A stretch of 64,000 nt of DNA, from the NCBI GenBank assembly GCA_035041965.1, contig JAPYMA010002647.1, positions 62,001 to 126,000 of the forward strand. The letters are read 5' to 3'. Positions 1 to 13,326 of this stretch are shown here, piece by piece. The translations under genes and the position numbers were made by a program. The DNA comes from Anisakis pegreffii (taxonomy: Eukaryota; Nematoda; Chromadorea; Rhabditida; Anisakidae). The notes below the pieces were generated by a model. That model was not told the origin of the DNA. It made no database searches and saw only the letters and a program-made list of their open reading frames with translations. Numbering within the stretch: the stretch's first letter is position 1; every line of letters begins with the position of its first letter.

Positions 1-3000
1 GATTCAGTGTCATTCTTTGACGATGACTAGCGTTCAATCATACTGCCAGTATTGTGATAAAAGTACAAGATGATCATATTCGTTCACATTCGTTGCAATT
101 TCACACCACTTCCATCACGTTTTCTTTTCGATTGAAACGTTTCCGCGGCACATCGAATCGACGAGCATTTCAAATGGTACATAAAGATTAAAGTATTAAG
201 CTTCTGAATGAGTGCTACTGCTGCTGCTTCAAGAGGTGCTATTGCAGTAAATTAACTGCACACTCAACGTTTTGACTCGAATGATTTCGAATTATATTCG
301 CTTGATATGTCTATGAGTGAGGAGTGATTGATTGATTTGTGTACGGACGTATTTCGAAAAGGTGAATTGCATCGATTTCATTCAACGAGTTAAGTCAATT
401 TCACATTGACTCGAACAATAATATATATGAGAGAAGATAATATTTTCTAGCGGCAGTGCATCACCAAAAACAAGTTATTTTGAAAGTAATCATCAGCAAC
501 GGTTAAAAAAAAAATGAAACGTAAATGGAATAATGCACACACACATAACGCTTCGTGTCCGATATCAAAAACAAGAAATTGAAACCAATTGGAACGAAAA
601 ATTGTTGAATTCCTGCAAAAATTTCACATAGACACAAGCACCGTTAGTACTGATTGTTCACGCTAGATTTGCGTTCAAAATTCTTGCTGGATAAATAAAT
701 GAATTGAAAGATCAAATATAAGATCAGATCAGATGCCATATCTAAGCCAATGACACAGGAGAGGATTAACCACTAGTACGCCACTCGATGTCGAGCATGA
801 TTTCCCGTGGCAACGGATTTCAAATTGGCGACACATCAGTTTCAGATCTAATTATCTACCAGCTCAACTATCACGCGATCGCTAAGCATTCACCGAATGA
901 CTGTGCTGAGTTCGCAATCAAAACGATGCTATGAACAGATATAAGGAGTGTGAAGGATGTGATAAAATGAGTAAACGAAAACATCTCAAACCCGAAAGCA
1001 TCTCACTTTTAAATCTCATCCGATCGAGCGCTATCTTGCTATTATAAGAAAATGTAGTTTCAGTGTCACGTTAATGACTTCTTGTTGACTGAATTGTTTA
1101 ATGCAGTATTACTCATTTATCAATCATCTCGTTAATGGCATCTCTACTTTTAATTAAATCACAAATGAATATAATACAATTTTGTTTCAGATATCATCAT
1201 TTCTATAATCATCTTACTACTATAACACCATCAGTCTCATTATTTTTACTAATCCGTTCATCAAACAAATACCCTTACTTCACTAATACACTCTCAATCC
1301 GGCAACTGACTAAACTGTTCCAGTAAACTCATATGCATATCTTAGGATCTGATGGATCAATTGCTCTACGTTACGTGACGATATTTTCAAAGAACTTAAC
1401 AAAATAACTGAAGACATTCATTTTCGAGAGATGTCCATATTCAATGCAAAATGCTTCAAATGTAGCGCATAGATGACGTTTATTGTTGTATAATTAGGAT
1501 GTGACAGTAATAGCGATGAAGATGAGAATGATAACGTAATGATCAGAATAATTACTATAATAAAAGTAAAGTTAATTCTATTAATGGTGCTGTTGATAAT
1601 GAATCGGAATTGTGATGCGGCGGCGCCTATAGAGATCGAGCGCGTTATGGAATTAAGCATTAAATTAAACAAATGAGATGTTGATACGCGAAACGATAAC
1701 GAACACCTCATATGCATTATAACGAATGATTCAGATTGACTGCTGTTGCTGTTAGGAATGCGTTGAAATGCAATGAATATCTGATGGAAATGGACTTGAA
1801 TTCATTCGACTCTGAAAATTTAACTCTCTGATTTATTGGCTAAAATTCTAAAAGGTCCATTAAAATCGAAGAGAATTTAAACGAAGGAATTTTACGAATG
1901 GTAAAAATACTCTTCGAATGGTGACAATAAAATTTCTTTTTTGGAAAAAATGACGAATTCAAAAACTATGATTTGTGAATAAACATTAAATGCGTATTAT
2001 TTATGTGGATTATCGAAATGACTCGCGCCGCACTTTTTGCACTTCGCAACTGTCACACAATGTAACTGTTTCGATCAGGTCTGGTTATCGCCGCGATATG
2101 GAACACACATTTCGAAATCCATACGAAATCAACAGCAATTCTGCACGAATTTTCAACACATCCTTCATTTTTCGGCTGGCTATTAATTGCAGAAATAATG
2201 CGATTATGGCATCAATTAAAGCCATAAAAGGGATCGAAATTAACTCTGATATAGCGTAAAACGAATGGGATTGATTCACTTTAACACGTGAAAACATGTA
2301 GGCAAAATTCCGATGTCCTCAATATTCGGATGAGTGAATAACTTTAGAGATTGAAGAATCGAACAGTGATCTATCTGGTAGATTGATGGGTTAAATGATG
2401 AGAGAAGAAGTATTCTTAAGCAAATATACATCAGAAGATAAGATAGTTTCGTCGAACAAGTGAATTCGAAACAGTGTTATTCATGGAATTTGATAGTGAA
2501 TATAACCAGACGTTTACATCATAAATGAGTGATTAAGACTCATCTCAGTGTATCACTGATATTATCTGATGACGAATTCAGCCTAGTAAAGGCAAGAATA
2601 AGAAGATGAACAACGAATGAAAAGAATGCCATCTTCAATACGCTCATATTGTGATAACCAAAAGCAGCGGATGGAAGTCGACTGATACAAAGCACCGACG
2701 ACACATCGATACAACAACAACAATTGCTCGAATCGTTCATTGGAGTCATAAAAAGTTATTGGGACGAAAAGAGTGAAATCGGCAAATGAATGAAAACGAG
2801 TGACTTTCAAAGCGCGATTCTTTTCTGATGTGAGGCTTTTGCGTTGTTTATTTTGTGAAATGCATTTGTATATGTCTAATGAAAATACGCATAATTTCCA
2901 ATAGATTCATATTACGGTATTCCATTTGTGTTTGTTTAGTCGTTATGGTTTGGTTCGTTCAATAAAAATATCGCGATATTATACAGCACTATAATGAATC

Positions 3001-6000
3001 AAAAGTTCGTAATACCGCTCAAATTCCGATTATGGTCGTTGAAACGTTGAGAGATTGATTCAGAAAAGTGCACAGACCAATGACTAAAATATAAACTAAT
3101 ACCAATGAGATGAATGTTGATATTCGAACAACAAAACGAGCATAATAACACCAAAATGGTTAATATAAGATAATTATGACTAGCAAGGTTATAGAACACA
3201 ATGCTGGTCGGTTTGAGTATGACCTGAACCAGTGAAGTAGCGTAGTTATTATTTAATGCATATCCGAAATAATGAGCCACATTTCAATATGTTTGATCTA
3301 TTAAACGAACAAGCGATTACACAGTGTGCAAGCGAGGAACGACGACAATTTCACTTCACCTGTTTGCATGATAGAAATGAGGAAAAGACACCAAGAGAAC
3401 GCCTTTAACAAAAAAAAATATGAAAGTGATTAGAGCAACTCTAAAAAAGAATAAAAATCCTCTTAAAAGTTCCATACTGAACATACCCATATATTTTAAC
3501 AACAACTACCCTATTCAAAGCATTCAAGTCGTCTGGTTTCGCCCAAAAAATGCAACGGTATTTTAAAACATTCAATGAACTATGTAAAAATCGATCCTAA
3601 TTCTCAAAATAACTTGTTGTTGGTTCGACTGACTTGACAATAACCTTGAACTACACTACAAGTTATTCTTCAAAAACGTCGTCATCGTTTCGAGCATATC
3701 AAGGATTTTCATTTGAAGTCGACACGACGAAGATGAATTTACGAAGTCGGAATGAAATCATATGAAAGTGAAATTGAATTGAATTTGAACGATACTATCG
3801 CTTTGAGATTATTCGAATACAATTGATGGATCGGTGAAACGTGGAATTAGAGAGATATTCACTGAATACAAATCGAAATCTCAAGAGATCGAATCAAATT
3901 GAATCAAATCGTCTGAATTGTTTTGAATTGACAAAAATTATACGAAGAGTTTCAAAAGAAAAGGTGATTGACGGAATTTGAATAATTGAAAGAAGTTCAA
4001 TGATATCCGTTTGAATGCATTTCGATGTCGAATTTTGATTTGATATTGTTCATTGAGGAATGTTCACTGCAACTATGGCACAACATTCCTTCTGCATGCC
4101 TTGATTATACCCTAAGGCAATTATGATTATCCTTTCATATTCGCCCACTTGATTGTTGCTACAACAAAAACTTCTCAGTTTACAAACTACTTCTTTCATA
4201 CACATTCCATAAGATTCTCACTTCTAAACTTCATAAGTATTCTACAAATTAGAAAATGATTATTCTGACAATAAGAATACGAAAATGACTTTTTGAAAAA
4301 AAAGAAACATCTTTATGTTTCCAGATGAATGATAAAAATTTCATTTAAGAAAAGAAGTAGCATAGAGTTTGTTCGGAAATAGCATAGATAACCAGCACAA
4401 TGAACATTCTGAAGTACTAGTTCTCACATGATGGGGGAATTCATTCCATGATGAAATTGAGGATGTCAGGGAGGGATTGCTTGACAGATTGCTAAACCAC
4501 TGCCATTTTGATTTTTCTCCATATTTTCCCCATAGTTGACAGTAGTAATGTTTTTGAAATGGGATTATTTGAAAATAAGATTCGATTGTTTTCATAAAAC
4601 GGATGAATTCTTGAAAATGAGTTTCTTGATCAGTGGATCAATTGCCTGATTTGTGTTTATTTGGTTGCTTTGAAAAAAATAATATTTTATCAGAGGACGG
4701 AGGGATTAGGATGGTTCTTAATCGTATGGCCGAGGGATAAACAAACATTCATATTTTTCGTTTTTTATGAATTTAGCGATGATTTTTTTAATGAATAGGA
4801 TTTTTTTCGTTTTATATCTTATGAATCTAGCATCGATGTTCTCTGCAGTAATCGATTAGAACAAAGATGTAACGTTATAGCAGAGGGTGATGTGACGAGT
4901 AGTGAGAGTGATAAGAGCAGTGATTAAGCACTCAAAGAAATATTCCAGAAGAACCTAGAGAATGACGACGAGTCCATAAGTAAATTTGATGGAAATGAAA
5001 AACATCAGTGTGAAATCAAAAACACGAATCGAACGTACTGCTGCAGTCAACTTTTGAAGAAAGTGTGAATGAGAGAAAAAGTTCATTTCATCAATGGAAT
5101 GTTAATGAATGTCATGCAGTGATGAATTCATCGAAAAATAATTATCACTGAAGGTACTAATAGTCGAACGCAATAAAAAGGTACTCTCCAGTAATGATAT
5201 AACACTACTCTACTCTTATGGGTGTGGAACGGTCATAATAAGAAACTCTAAGGTTTTGAACGTTTTGAATAGAATTTTGTAGATGAAAACATTGAAGAAA
5301 AGTTTAATATCAATGGAAAGAAATTGTTCAGTTTAATAAATGAATGAGAAACTGATCAACTGAACGATCAAAACTGATAACATTTCAATGAACACTAGAC
5401 TACGTGATGTTTTGTGATCATACATTGCTATTCGAGTGTCACTCGTCATTATAAACAGAGACAATGAACCGTTACAATAGCACCGCAGAGTTTTGAGTAG
5501 GTTGCATCAAGCGCACACGTTCAATAGCATTCAGAGTAAACGTTATGAATCGTTTCATATCATAACATAAATGATGATAAAGCAGTATACGCCAGGTAAA
5601 TAATCCGTCTGAATAATGAGCATTAATATATGGCAACAGCAAAACCAAATAAGAAAAACGCTCAAGTGGCGCCTCGATGGTGCTGTTTGTTCATTAAAGT
5701 CACTCATTCACAAAGAACTAAGAACCGCATACCGCAGTGAAAAACGTTTAAAGTGTCTCAGATCGTTTCAGATTTTCGAAAATAAAATTGTAACGATGTA
5801 AGGTGTGCAAACACACAGGACAATAAACGCGAATATCAATGTAAAATCGTTATCTCTTCATCAACTTCTATCTAGATTTTTTTCGAAATTATGACCAAAT
5901 ATGGTGTTTGTGATATCGATAACAAGTGCACCAATACAGTCCCTAAATCAATGAGCACTAACTTTGTTCATTTGTACGATATTTCATTCAGAAATATGTG

Positions 6001-9000
6001 ACGATCACAAACGCGATGCTGTTAAGCACTCAATATTTATTGCTTCTGGTAGTTTGTAACAGGAAGGCAAAAAATTAAAATCATCAATCAAGCGAACAGG
6101 AAGAAGATAAGGCGATCAAAATTCACTTGCGTTGAGCTAATCTGAAGATATCTTTTCACTTAGCTATTCTCATTATCAATGAGTTTTGCATCGATAGGAT
6201 TTGTAACCATTTCAGTTTTATAAACCGGCACGATTTCGTGAGGTTCAACCAGATAATGAGTTTCACTTAATAATAATATATAATATACAGTGACAACGAA
6301 TGAAACACATTTCAACTGTACTAAATATAAATATTTATATACCTCACTCTATCGAATACGTATCCATTACCTCATTTTATCAAGCTTTAAAGTATAGTTG
6401 AAACTGAATGTCATCAGAATGGAATCGATCAGTATTCACAAGGTTATTTGAGCGAAAGCGATTAGCACACGATTGGAGATGACGACGGTTGAATGGCTCG
6501 TCAAATCGAACGTTCCATCGAATATGTTAATTCAGGTTTCCGTTGCGAGGGGAAGCCTGCCTACATGTGAAGTACAGATTTAGCAGACGGAAGAATGAGA
6601 CGAGCATTTGCAGCAATTAAGTGTTGAAAGAGGAGAACTGGAGCGGATGTGCTCAACGGATTAGCGAGAGGATAGAGGATAGGGTGCTAATCCAATTTTA
6701 TGGTAGTAGTAGGTTACAGGCAACTAATGGTAGGGTAACATTAACAATATCATTGAGTATAGGTCGAAATACGGAAGAACAACAATGAAAAGAATGTTAT
6801 AAATCACATGAGTCAAGCAAATATAAACGAATGCACAAAGCAAATGATTATGTTCGTATCGGTTAATCACGATTCAGTGAGTCATTGCTGAGAAAATGTC
6901 ATGATTGATACAGTGCGCATTTGAATAGGTACGTGTAACGTTGAATATTTAATAATATTACTAATAATATATACAGTTTTAAAGCTCGATAATCGTCGTA
7001 GTACATCATACTCGATAATCGTAATTCTATCCGTATTACCATTATCATATTATATTCAAAACACTTCTAAATGTTCATAAATGCAACTGATTCATTTACT
7101 GCAATAAATTCCAAGCATGTTCACTCAGTAACATGCAGCAATAAAAATGTGTTCAGTGAACACAATATGTTCCGTGCATATGCATGATATGACATTTCTC
7201 ATGATAAGTCTTCTTTATTTTGCCGATCCATTTAATGGATTTTCTTTTATAGACGTATCTGACTATGCATATGAAAGTCATTATTATAATCTTTCGCAAA
7301 AAAAACTTTTATTTGCTTCATTTCACTTTCACTTCACGAATGCATTCAAAAATTTGATCGTATCTGGAAATTTGATATATCTCACAATCAGATGCATTTT
7401 GGATCGAATGGACATTTCACTTCTTAGTCATACAAAGAATGAATTGGATCGGAAAGTGATCAATATCTGACCACAACACCTAAGGATGTTAGAGTGGTGC
7501 AATCCAGAGGAATGGCTGATGAATTGCAAACGTAAACGTATGGAGTTTTTATGAATTATAGTTTAAATGCATAAGCTGAAAGTATAAATATAAACGCTCT
7601 TTGATGCATATAAACTTGCAAAAAATCTTATGGTTGGCTTAATATGCCTGTTCGCATTCGAGCCTAATTTTTTGTTTGGTTGTGCTATCGTCATAACTGC
7701 GTCATAAGCCGAAATGTCGTTTGCATAAACCACATTTCTGAGTGCCAACCGTAAATAATGCGCTATTTGTGTGCGTGCATATGCTAGACAATGGTTAATC
7801 AAGACGAAATCATCATGTGTAAGAAGAATGAATGGAATTGTCCGCTTGCTTATCAAATCAACTCAAAAAGTGAGTTATTTGAACGAATGATTCGATGTCA
7901 CGTCAAACATCAAATATATCGGTGGCTGAGTTGATAAATTATAAAATGATGATAAATTACGCAATGATGTCAGTCATGCTATCGTCATAGCAATTGTTTA
8001 TGAAAATTTTTATTGATCATTCATCAATGAAATTTGCGATTCATCTTGTTGTGATCAAATGTAATTCGATAGTTCGTTCTGGACGATTCATTCAGCATGA
8101 ACGTTTATCCTTTTTATTACCCAAATAAACTGAGTAATTGCTGCAAAAATTCACTGCTCGAGGGAATGGTACAGTTAACGAAAACCGTTTGAAGAATGTT
8201 CCTAAAAGAATACAGCAATCTGAGATTGAGTAATACGCATTCGTGCACAAGAAAATTGTGATTCGAAGAAGTGAAGCGTAGCAAATGAAATAAATCACCA
8301 TCGGATACAATAAAATTCCTGAATGAAAACACGAATGAAATGAGCAGCTGCATCGCCGCCAAAACACAAGATTCCCCACCGCAAATGTAAATGCTTTTCG
8401 TGTATTTCAAAATCTTCTGATATTTGATGATATAACAGAATATTGAGATCTCAGCGCACTGACGGCTTATAGTAATAGCTCATAAATTCCCCTCGTAATG
8501 CGTTATTGATCAATACCACATCAACTGCGCAAAATACGATCATATGATGAATATTCCAAAAGAAAGAACAAACGAAACTGAACGTCTTCAAACATGTACA
8601 CAAATGCGGCATATCGCTGTAGCTCAGAAGTTGTTTGATTTGATGAAAGCAAAGCTTTGTGAATTAAAATCAGATCTGAATGCAAGATGGCCCGAAAATC
8701 GCAGTCTTTAAAGTCTCATAATAAGTTTTACTGGTATTATTAGTAGAGTCTTCGTCCAAACAAAAAAAAAACGAATGAAGAATAAATAATTGAATGAAAA
8801 TGAATGCGTGACATCGCAGATATAAATATCGTAATTGATCGAACAATCAAATAAAAACCAACAAAACTGACGAGCAATATAATGAATTCCTGTAACTCGC
8901 CATCAGCACAACAAAACGAGTTGTTACTTCGTTTTTTTTGCTGAATGCAAAAACCGAACGAATTGACGTGAGAATTGAAGCTGGAGAATGCGGCGTATGA

Positions 9001-12000
9001 TGTCTTTATGTGAAACGACGACGATAAAGCCAAATATTTGACTTTCCTTGAAAGTTATTCAAATACGAATGTGATTGATTCATATTTCAAGTGAAACTAT
9101 TCAAGAGCGCATCTTTTATTGGCATTGCAATAGATCACTCTTCACAAACACGCAACAGAAGATAAAACAGTAAGTATGGTGCGCATAAATGGACAACGAT
9201 ATATATCCGTTGAGTTGTTATTCGATACGTCTACAATATATCTGATCATTTGAAGGGAATAATGATGCGATGGATGTACATAAGAAAGGTAGGGAGTGAG
9301 GAATATGGATGGATATCATGATTGAACGTATGAATCATTCATGTTTGTCTCAAATTCATACAGTTTCGTCGTATAGACATTGATTTCCCAGCAGCACATC
9401 CATAAGAACAACATGCACACTTCCACTTGGAATGTGTCATGGAAAGTGCGTTCGTTGGATAGATGTCAGTCGGAAGGCATCAAGATAATCGTGTCGATAA
9501 AATACATTGCAATAGATCACGTGAGATACGTGCTACACTCCAAATCAGTCGTTTCCCACGCTTCTTATTATGGTTCAGTCTGCTTTTTCATCCACTTTTT
9601 CATGTGGTGTAATGTTTTGAGCTCGAACCTGATAAGCATTTTGATTTGTGGTTATCGTCGTTATCACTGATGGTTGTGAATATTTATCAGTTGGATGAAT
9701 TGAATCAGCAATGTAACGCTGCTGTGTGTAGGCGAGTGTTTTAGGTTGTAATAGACTGATTGATGTTAACAATGCGATTACTGATCACTTGATTGATTAT
9801 CATGATTACTGATTACTGATTGATTATTGTTTACTGATCACATAATCAATTTTCAAATCAATTCGATTACATTGAACTTACTTTTTGCGACATCTATACA
9901 TTTCTCTTCGTCGCAAACACAAATGTATTCTTTCACCTTCTCTGTGTAAATAAAGTGGTATGTGAAATGACTAGAACGTGAATGTCATGTAATGTGAGAA
10001 ATTTTTTCTTCAACTTCAAAACTAGCGTTAGTGTGATCTTCGTTATGATCAAGTGGATAAACAACAAATTAAGATTATGGGAAAGCTTTTAGGAGGAATG
10101 AAGATAAAGAATCGTTCCTTCGGAATTATTCAGAGTTTCGTATGGTATGAGCAATATTAAGAGATGTTTTCTGATGTAAAGATAAGCTGAAGTAAGCAGT
10201 GTCCTGAATGAAACGAAGAATTTATAGTGTCATCATATTGATCCTATCAAGAGCTGTGAATAGTTGATCGTTTTGCAATAGCTGCTAAGCGAGGAATTTA
10301 ATTTAGAAGTGCGCGATGTGGTGACAACAATTAAAGACTTTTAAAATACTGAGCACTGTCTTTATTGTCAGTAAAATAGTGCTGAAATTTCAAAGTAGTG
10401 TACTTCAAAAGTGACTCGAAAGTAATGATAATATAAAAGTAACATCAAACAAATATTCCACTGAACATTAAGCACACTCATTTATTATTGAAGTCTCAGT
10501 GAACTCAACCTATACAATTGCTTCTTCCGTCATTTCTCGTTCGATTACACTCGAACGTTAAATGAACTTTTTGTTATATAATCTAATATCACAACACCGG
10601 ATATAATGGCTACTATATGGATGATGGATATTGTTGGTCCCATTCACAGAACACCTACGCCATCGATATGGCTACTGCTACTGCTGCTGTTGTTGTTATT
10701 CATCACCCCAGAGGTCATCACCCACATCTAACACCGCAACTTTCCTTTCTTTAAAATATACCAGTCTACCGACATCGTAAACAAGTGACTGCATTTTTAT
10801 GTTTGCTTTTTCTTTTAACATTAAACAAAACTGGCAATTAGGGTTACTTCCATCTAAATTACACAAAATATTTACAGATTCACAGGGAGACGGCATTCGA
10901 TCATCCTAGGGAGATATTCTTCACTGCAGTTTTTTTCCATCTAATCGTCATTATGAAAGAAACAAGCGCATTGAATGCATTTGAATTACGAAGCATCCAG
11001 CAGAACTTTAATGGGTTCTGCTATCGAAATATGCTCGATACGGAATCAACTCATAAACATAAATTGAAAGCAATGAGAGCACTTGAAAATGATGGATTAC
11101 TGCATGAATTAAAGTTATCTGCAGTGAACGTGTTCATTTAAATTATATTTGAGATGAAACGAAAGGAGACGAAGATGCATCTTTCAGTGGATAAGTGTCA
11201 CTTACCAATAAATGATAACTATTAGGCAGATGTTCGTGTTGAATTTGGCTTGTTGATTGAATTCGAAGAATTTAAAGCAAAAACCACTATGAGACTTGTC
11301 ATGAACGCTTTCTCTTAATTTGGCTTGTGACATTTTGAAATTTCATGATATTCAACATCTGCGCGACAATTTAATTGGATATTTGCAAGGATTTTGTCGT
11401 AAATTTGTAACTCTCCTAGTTAGTGAACGAGCCAGTTAATTATATTCGTTTCAATGCCAGGTTTTATTGGCGTTATTTGGTTGCTTCCGATTGAGGATGT
11501 GAACTGACCCACAAAAACGATGCAGATGGAAGATATGAGAAACGGATAATCTAACTGATTTCAGTTGGTAAAGCGAGTTTCAGTTGGAATTCTACATTTG
11601 GGCTAGCTTCATTCAATTAATCATGCACACCTTTTGTACAGTTGATCCCTCAACACGGAAAAACACTAACAATAAGGAAATTAGATTCGAAAATCCTATT
11701 ACTTCGTTTATGAAGTTTTCTCTTGACTAGCAATTATTTACTATTTCCTAGTGGTGGTTCACATCGTGAAGAGGTAAATTCTGATATGCCGAAGCTATTG
11801 CAATGCTGTTTCCGGGATAGGTCATGCTGAAACGGTAATCATTTCAATGAGAGCTTATAATGAGAACGAATGTGGTTTCTGATTCATCAGATACTGCTGT
11901 GCGATGATTGACGTTCTTGTCAGGTATTGTTGAATGAAGGAGAGATGCAAATGACTGAATGCCTTTTGATGGAAATGACAACTTTGACAGGATGTGAATG

Positions 12001-13246
12001 CATATGACAATTCTGTTCGCGAAACAAAGACTAGCAAAAAGATTGAAGCCATTTTTGCTGATTGAATGTCACAATTACAAAATCACAATGAAATCACTCG
12101 AATTGATATTCACCAGATTGTATAGATTTGATGAGAACGTTTAGCGATTCATTCAAAAATGACGACAACAATCTGCATTCAGTTCGCGGAAAAGATGACA
12201 ATTCAAAAAAGTGAGCGAACAAAGTTCACAAATTTCAAGAAGAAATGAATGCAAAAATGGTCGGATGCAGATCGTTTGATGGGATGGATGTTTTAAAATC
12301 GTAAAATTGTGTGCGTTCACAATAAACCATTAAGAAAAATCAATGAACTCAACGAAGAAGTTCATTTTTTCGACGCTAAAACGAAAACTTTTTCAAAGTC
12401 TAATTGTAAGTAAACATAAAAATGAGAATTTCTTCGAAATGAATGAATATTTGCGTTTTAAGTACAGTTCAGTGGCAATAATAGAGCTGAGATTAGGGCA
12501 TTATGCTGTTGTGTATGCGGATGGAACGAAAACACATTTCATTCGTTAAGTAAACTCATTCAAAACATTGTTTCCATCCACAATTCCAAAAGCACCAATC
12601 ACTTACATTAGTGCTGCACTGAGCATTGCATAAAAACCTACAGTATTTTATTATTGCAGTCGACGTATCAATATTGCAATGCCTAGCCTCGTATATACAC
12701 CGCACTGAATGAGTGAATCCTGCATGTAACTTTTTTAAAGATTGCTGAAATTTTTGAAAAGTGGTGTTCGAATTGAACGGGGTATTTGCTTCATATACTG
12801 CCAATAAGGGAGAAGAGAAGTTGAAGTAAAGAAGTATTTGCTGGGGAGTACCAGATATATAGAGCGTTTCATTTTGTGCCCATGAATTCTCATATAGCAT
12901 TGCGTTGCTTCAGTATGGGCATTAGAAATAAATATGATCATAGGTTTCAAGATGATGCTAATGAAAACCGATTTTCTTACGGAAGATTTTTCGTTGATTT
13001 GTTTCAAATTATTTACTTGTAATATCAAAAAAGATTCTTCTCTTGACGTATGTCCATCAAATGGATGAGTGTATCTTTAAGATTGATGTGATTGAATCAC
13101 GAATCAGATTATGTGTTCAAATTCTATTGTGCGGAATCAGTGCACTGCAGAAGCGCAATTCAAATAGACCGAAAACACCCCGAATTACATCGTGAATTCC
13201 CGTAAATTAGTAAGTTCAAGCCTGCAGTTGTAAGTATATAACATAT
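1..13246. other. Gene-poor region, no supported gene
   Basis: About 13 kb of AT-rich sequence. I looked for conserved protein motifs and exon-like runs bounded by AG and GT on both strands and recognised none. Open frames here are all under 115 codons and have no family signature. The sequence is rich in short words such as GAATGA and TGATTGATT and contains CTG/CTA/GTT triplet runs near 10670-10710. Distant exons of a gene with long introns, or regulatory DNA, cannot be excluded by eye. Confidence 0.5.
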
Positions 13247-13318
13247 GACTCCGTGGCGCAACGGTAGCGCGTCTGACTCCAGATCAGAAGGTTGCGTGTT
13301 CAAATCACGTCGGGGTCA
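13247..13318 (+). tRNA. tRNA-Trp (anticodon CCA)
   Basis: A 72-nt cloverleaf can be folded by eye. The 7-bp acceptor stem pairs GACTCCG (13247-13253) with CGGGGTC (13311-13317), with one T-G wobble, followed by discriminator A at 13318. The D-arm carries TGGCGCAACGGTA. The anticodon stem TCTGA/TCAGA (13272-13276 and 13284-13288) closes the loop CTCCAGA, which places anticodon CCA at 13279-13281 and so decodes UGG tryptophan. The T-arm has the GTTCAAATC B-box core. No intron is present. It decodes one codon in cytosolic translation and is read by RNA polymerase III from its internal A and B boxes. All stems are intact, so it looks functional. The CCA tail is not encoded, as is normal in eukaryotes. 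Confidence 0.97.
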
Positions 13319-13322
13319 TAAG

Positions 13323-13326
13323 TTTT
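13323..13326 (+). terminator. Pol III terminator of tRNA-Trp
   Basis: A run of four T residues begins 5 nt after the discriminator base. That is the usual minimal RNA polymerase III stop on the non-template strand. Confidence 0.7.

Noticed and set aside
10606..10731. 41-codon frame with a Leu run resembling a signal peptide
   Set aside because: The Leu run comes from a CTA/CTG/TTG triplet repeat, and no downstream exon was recognised.
12556..12900. 114-codon minus-strand frame with a Cys- and Trp-rich end
   Set aside because: The Cys pattern matches no family I know, and there are no supporting exons or start context.
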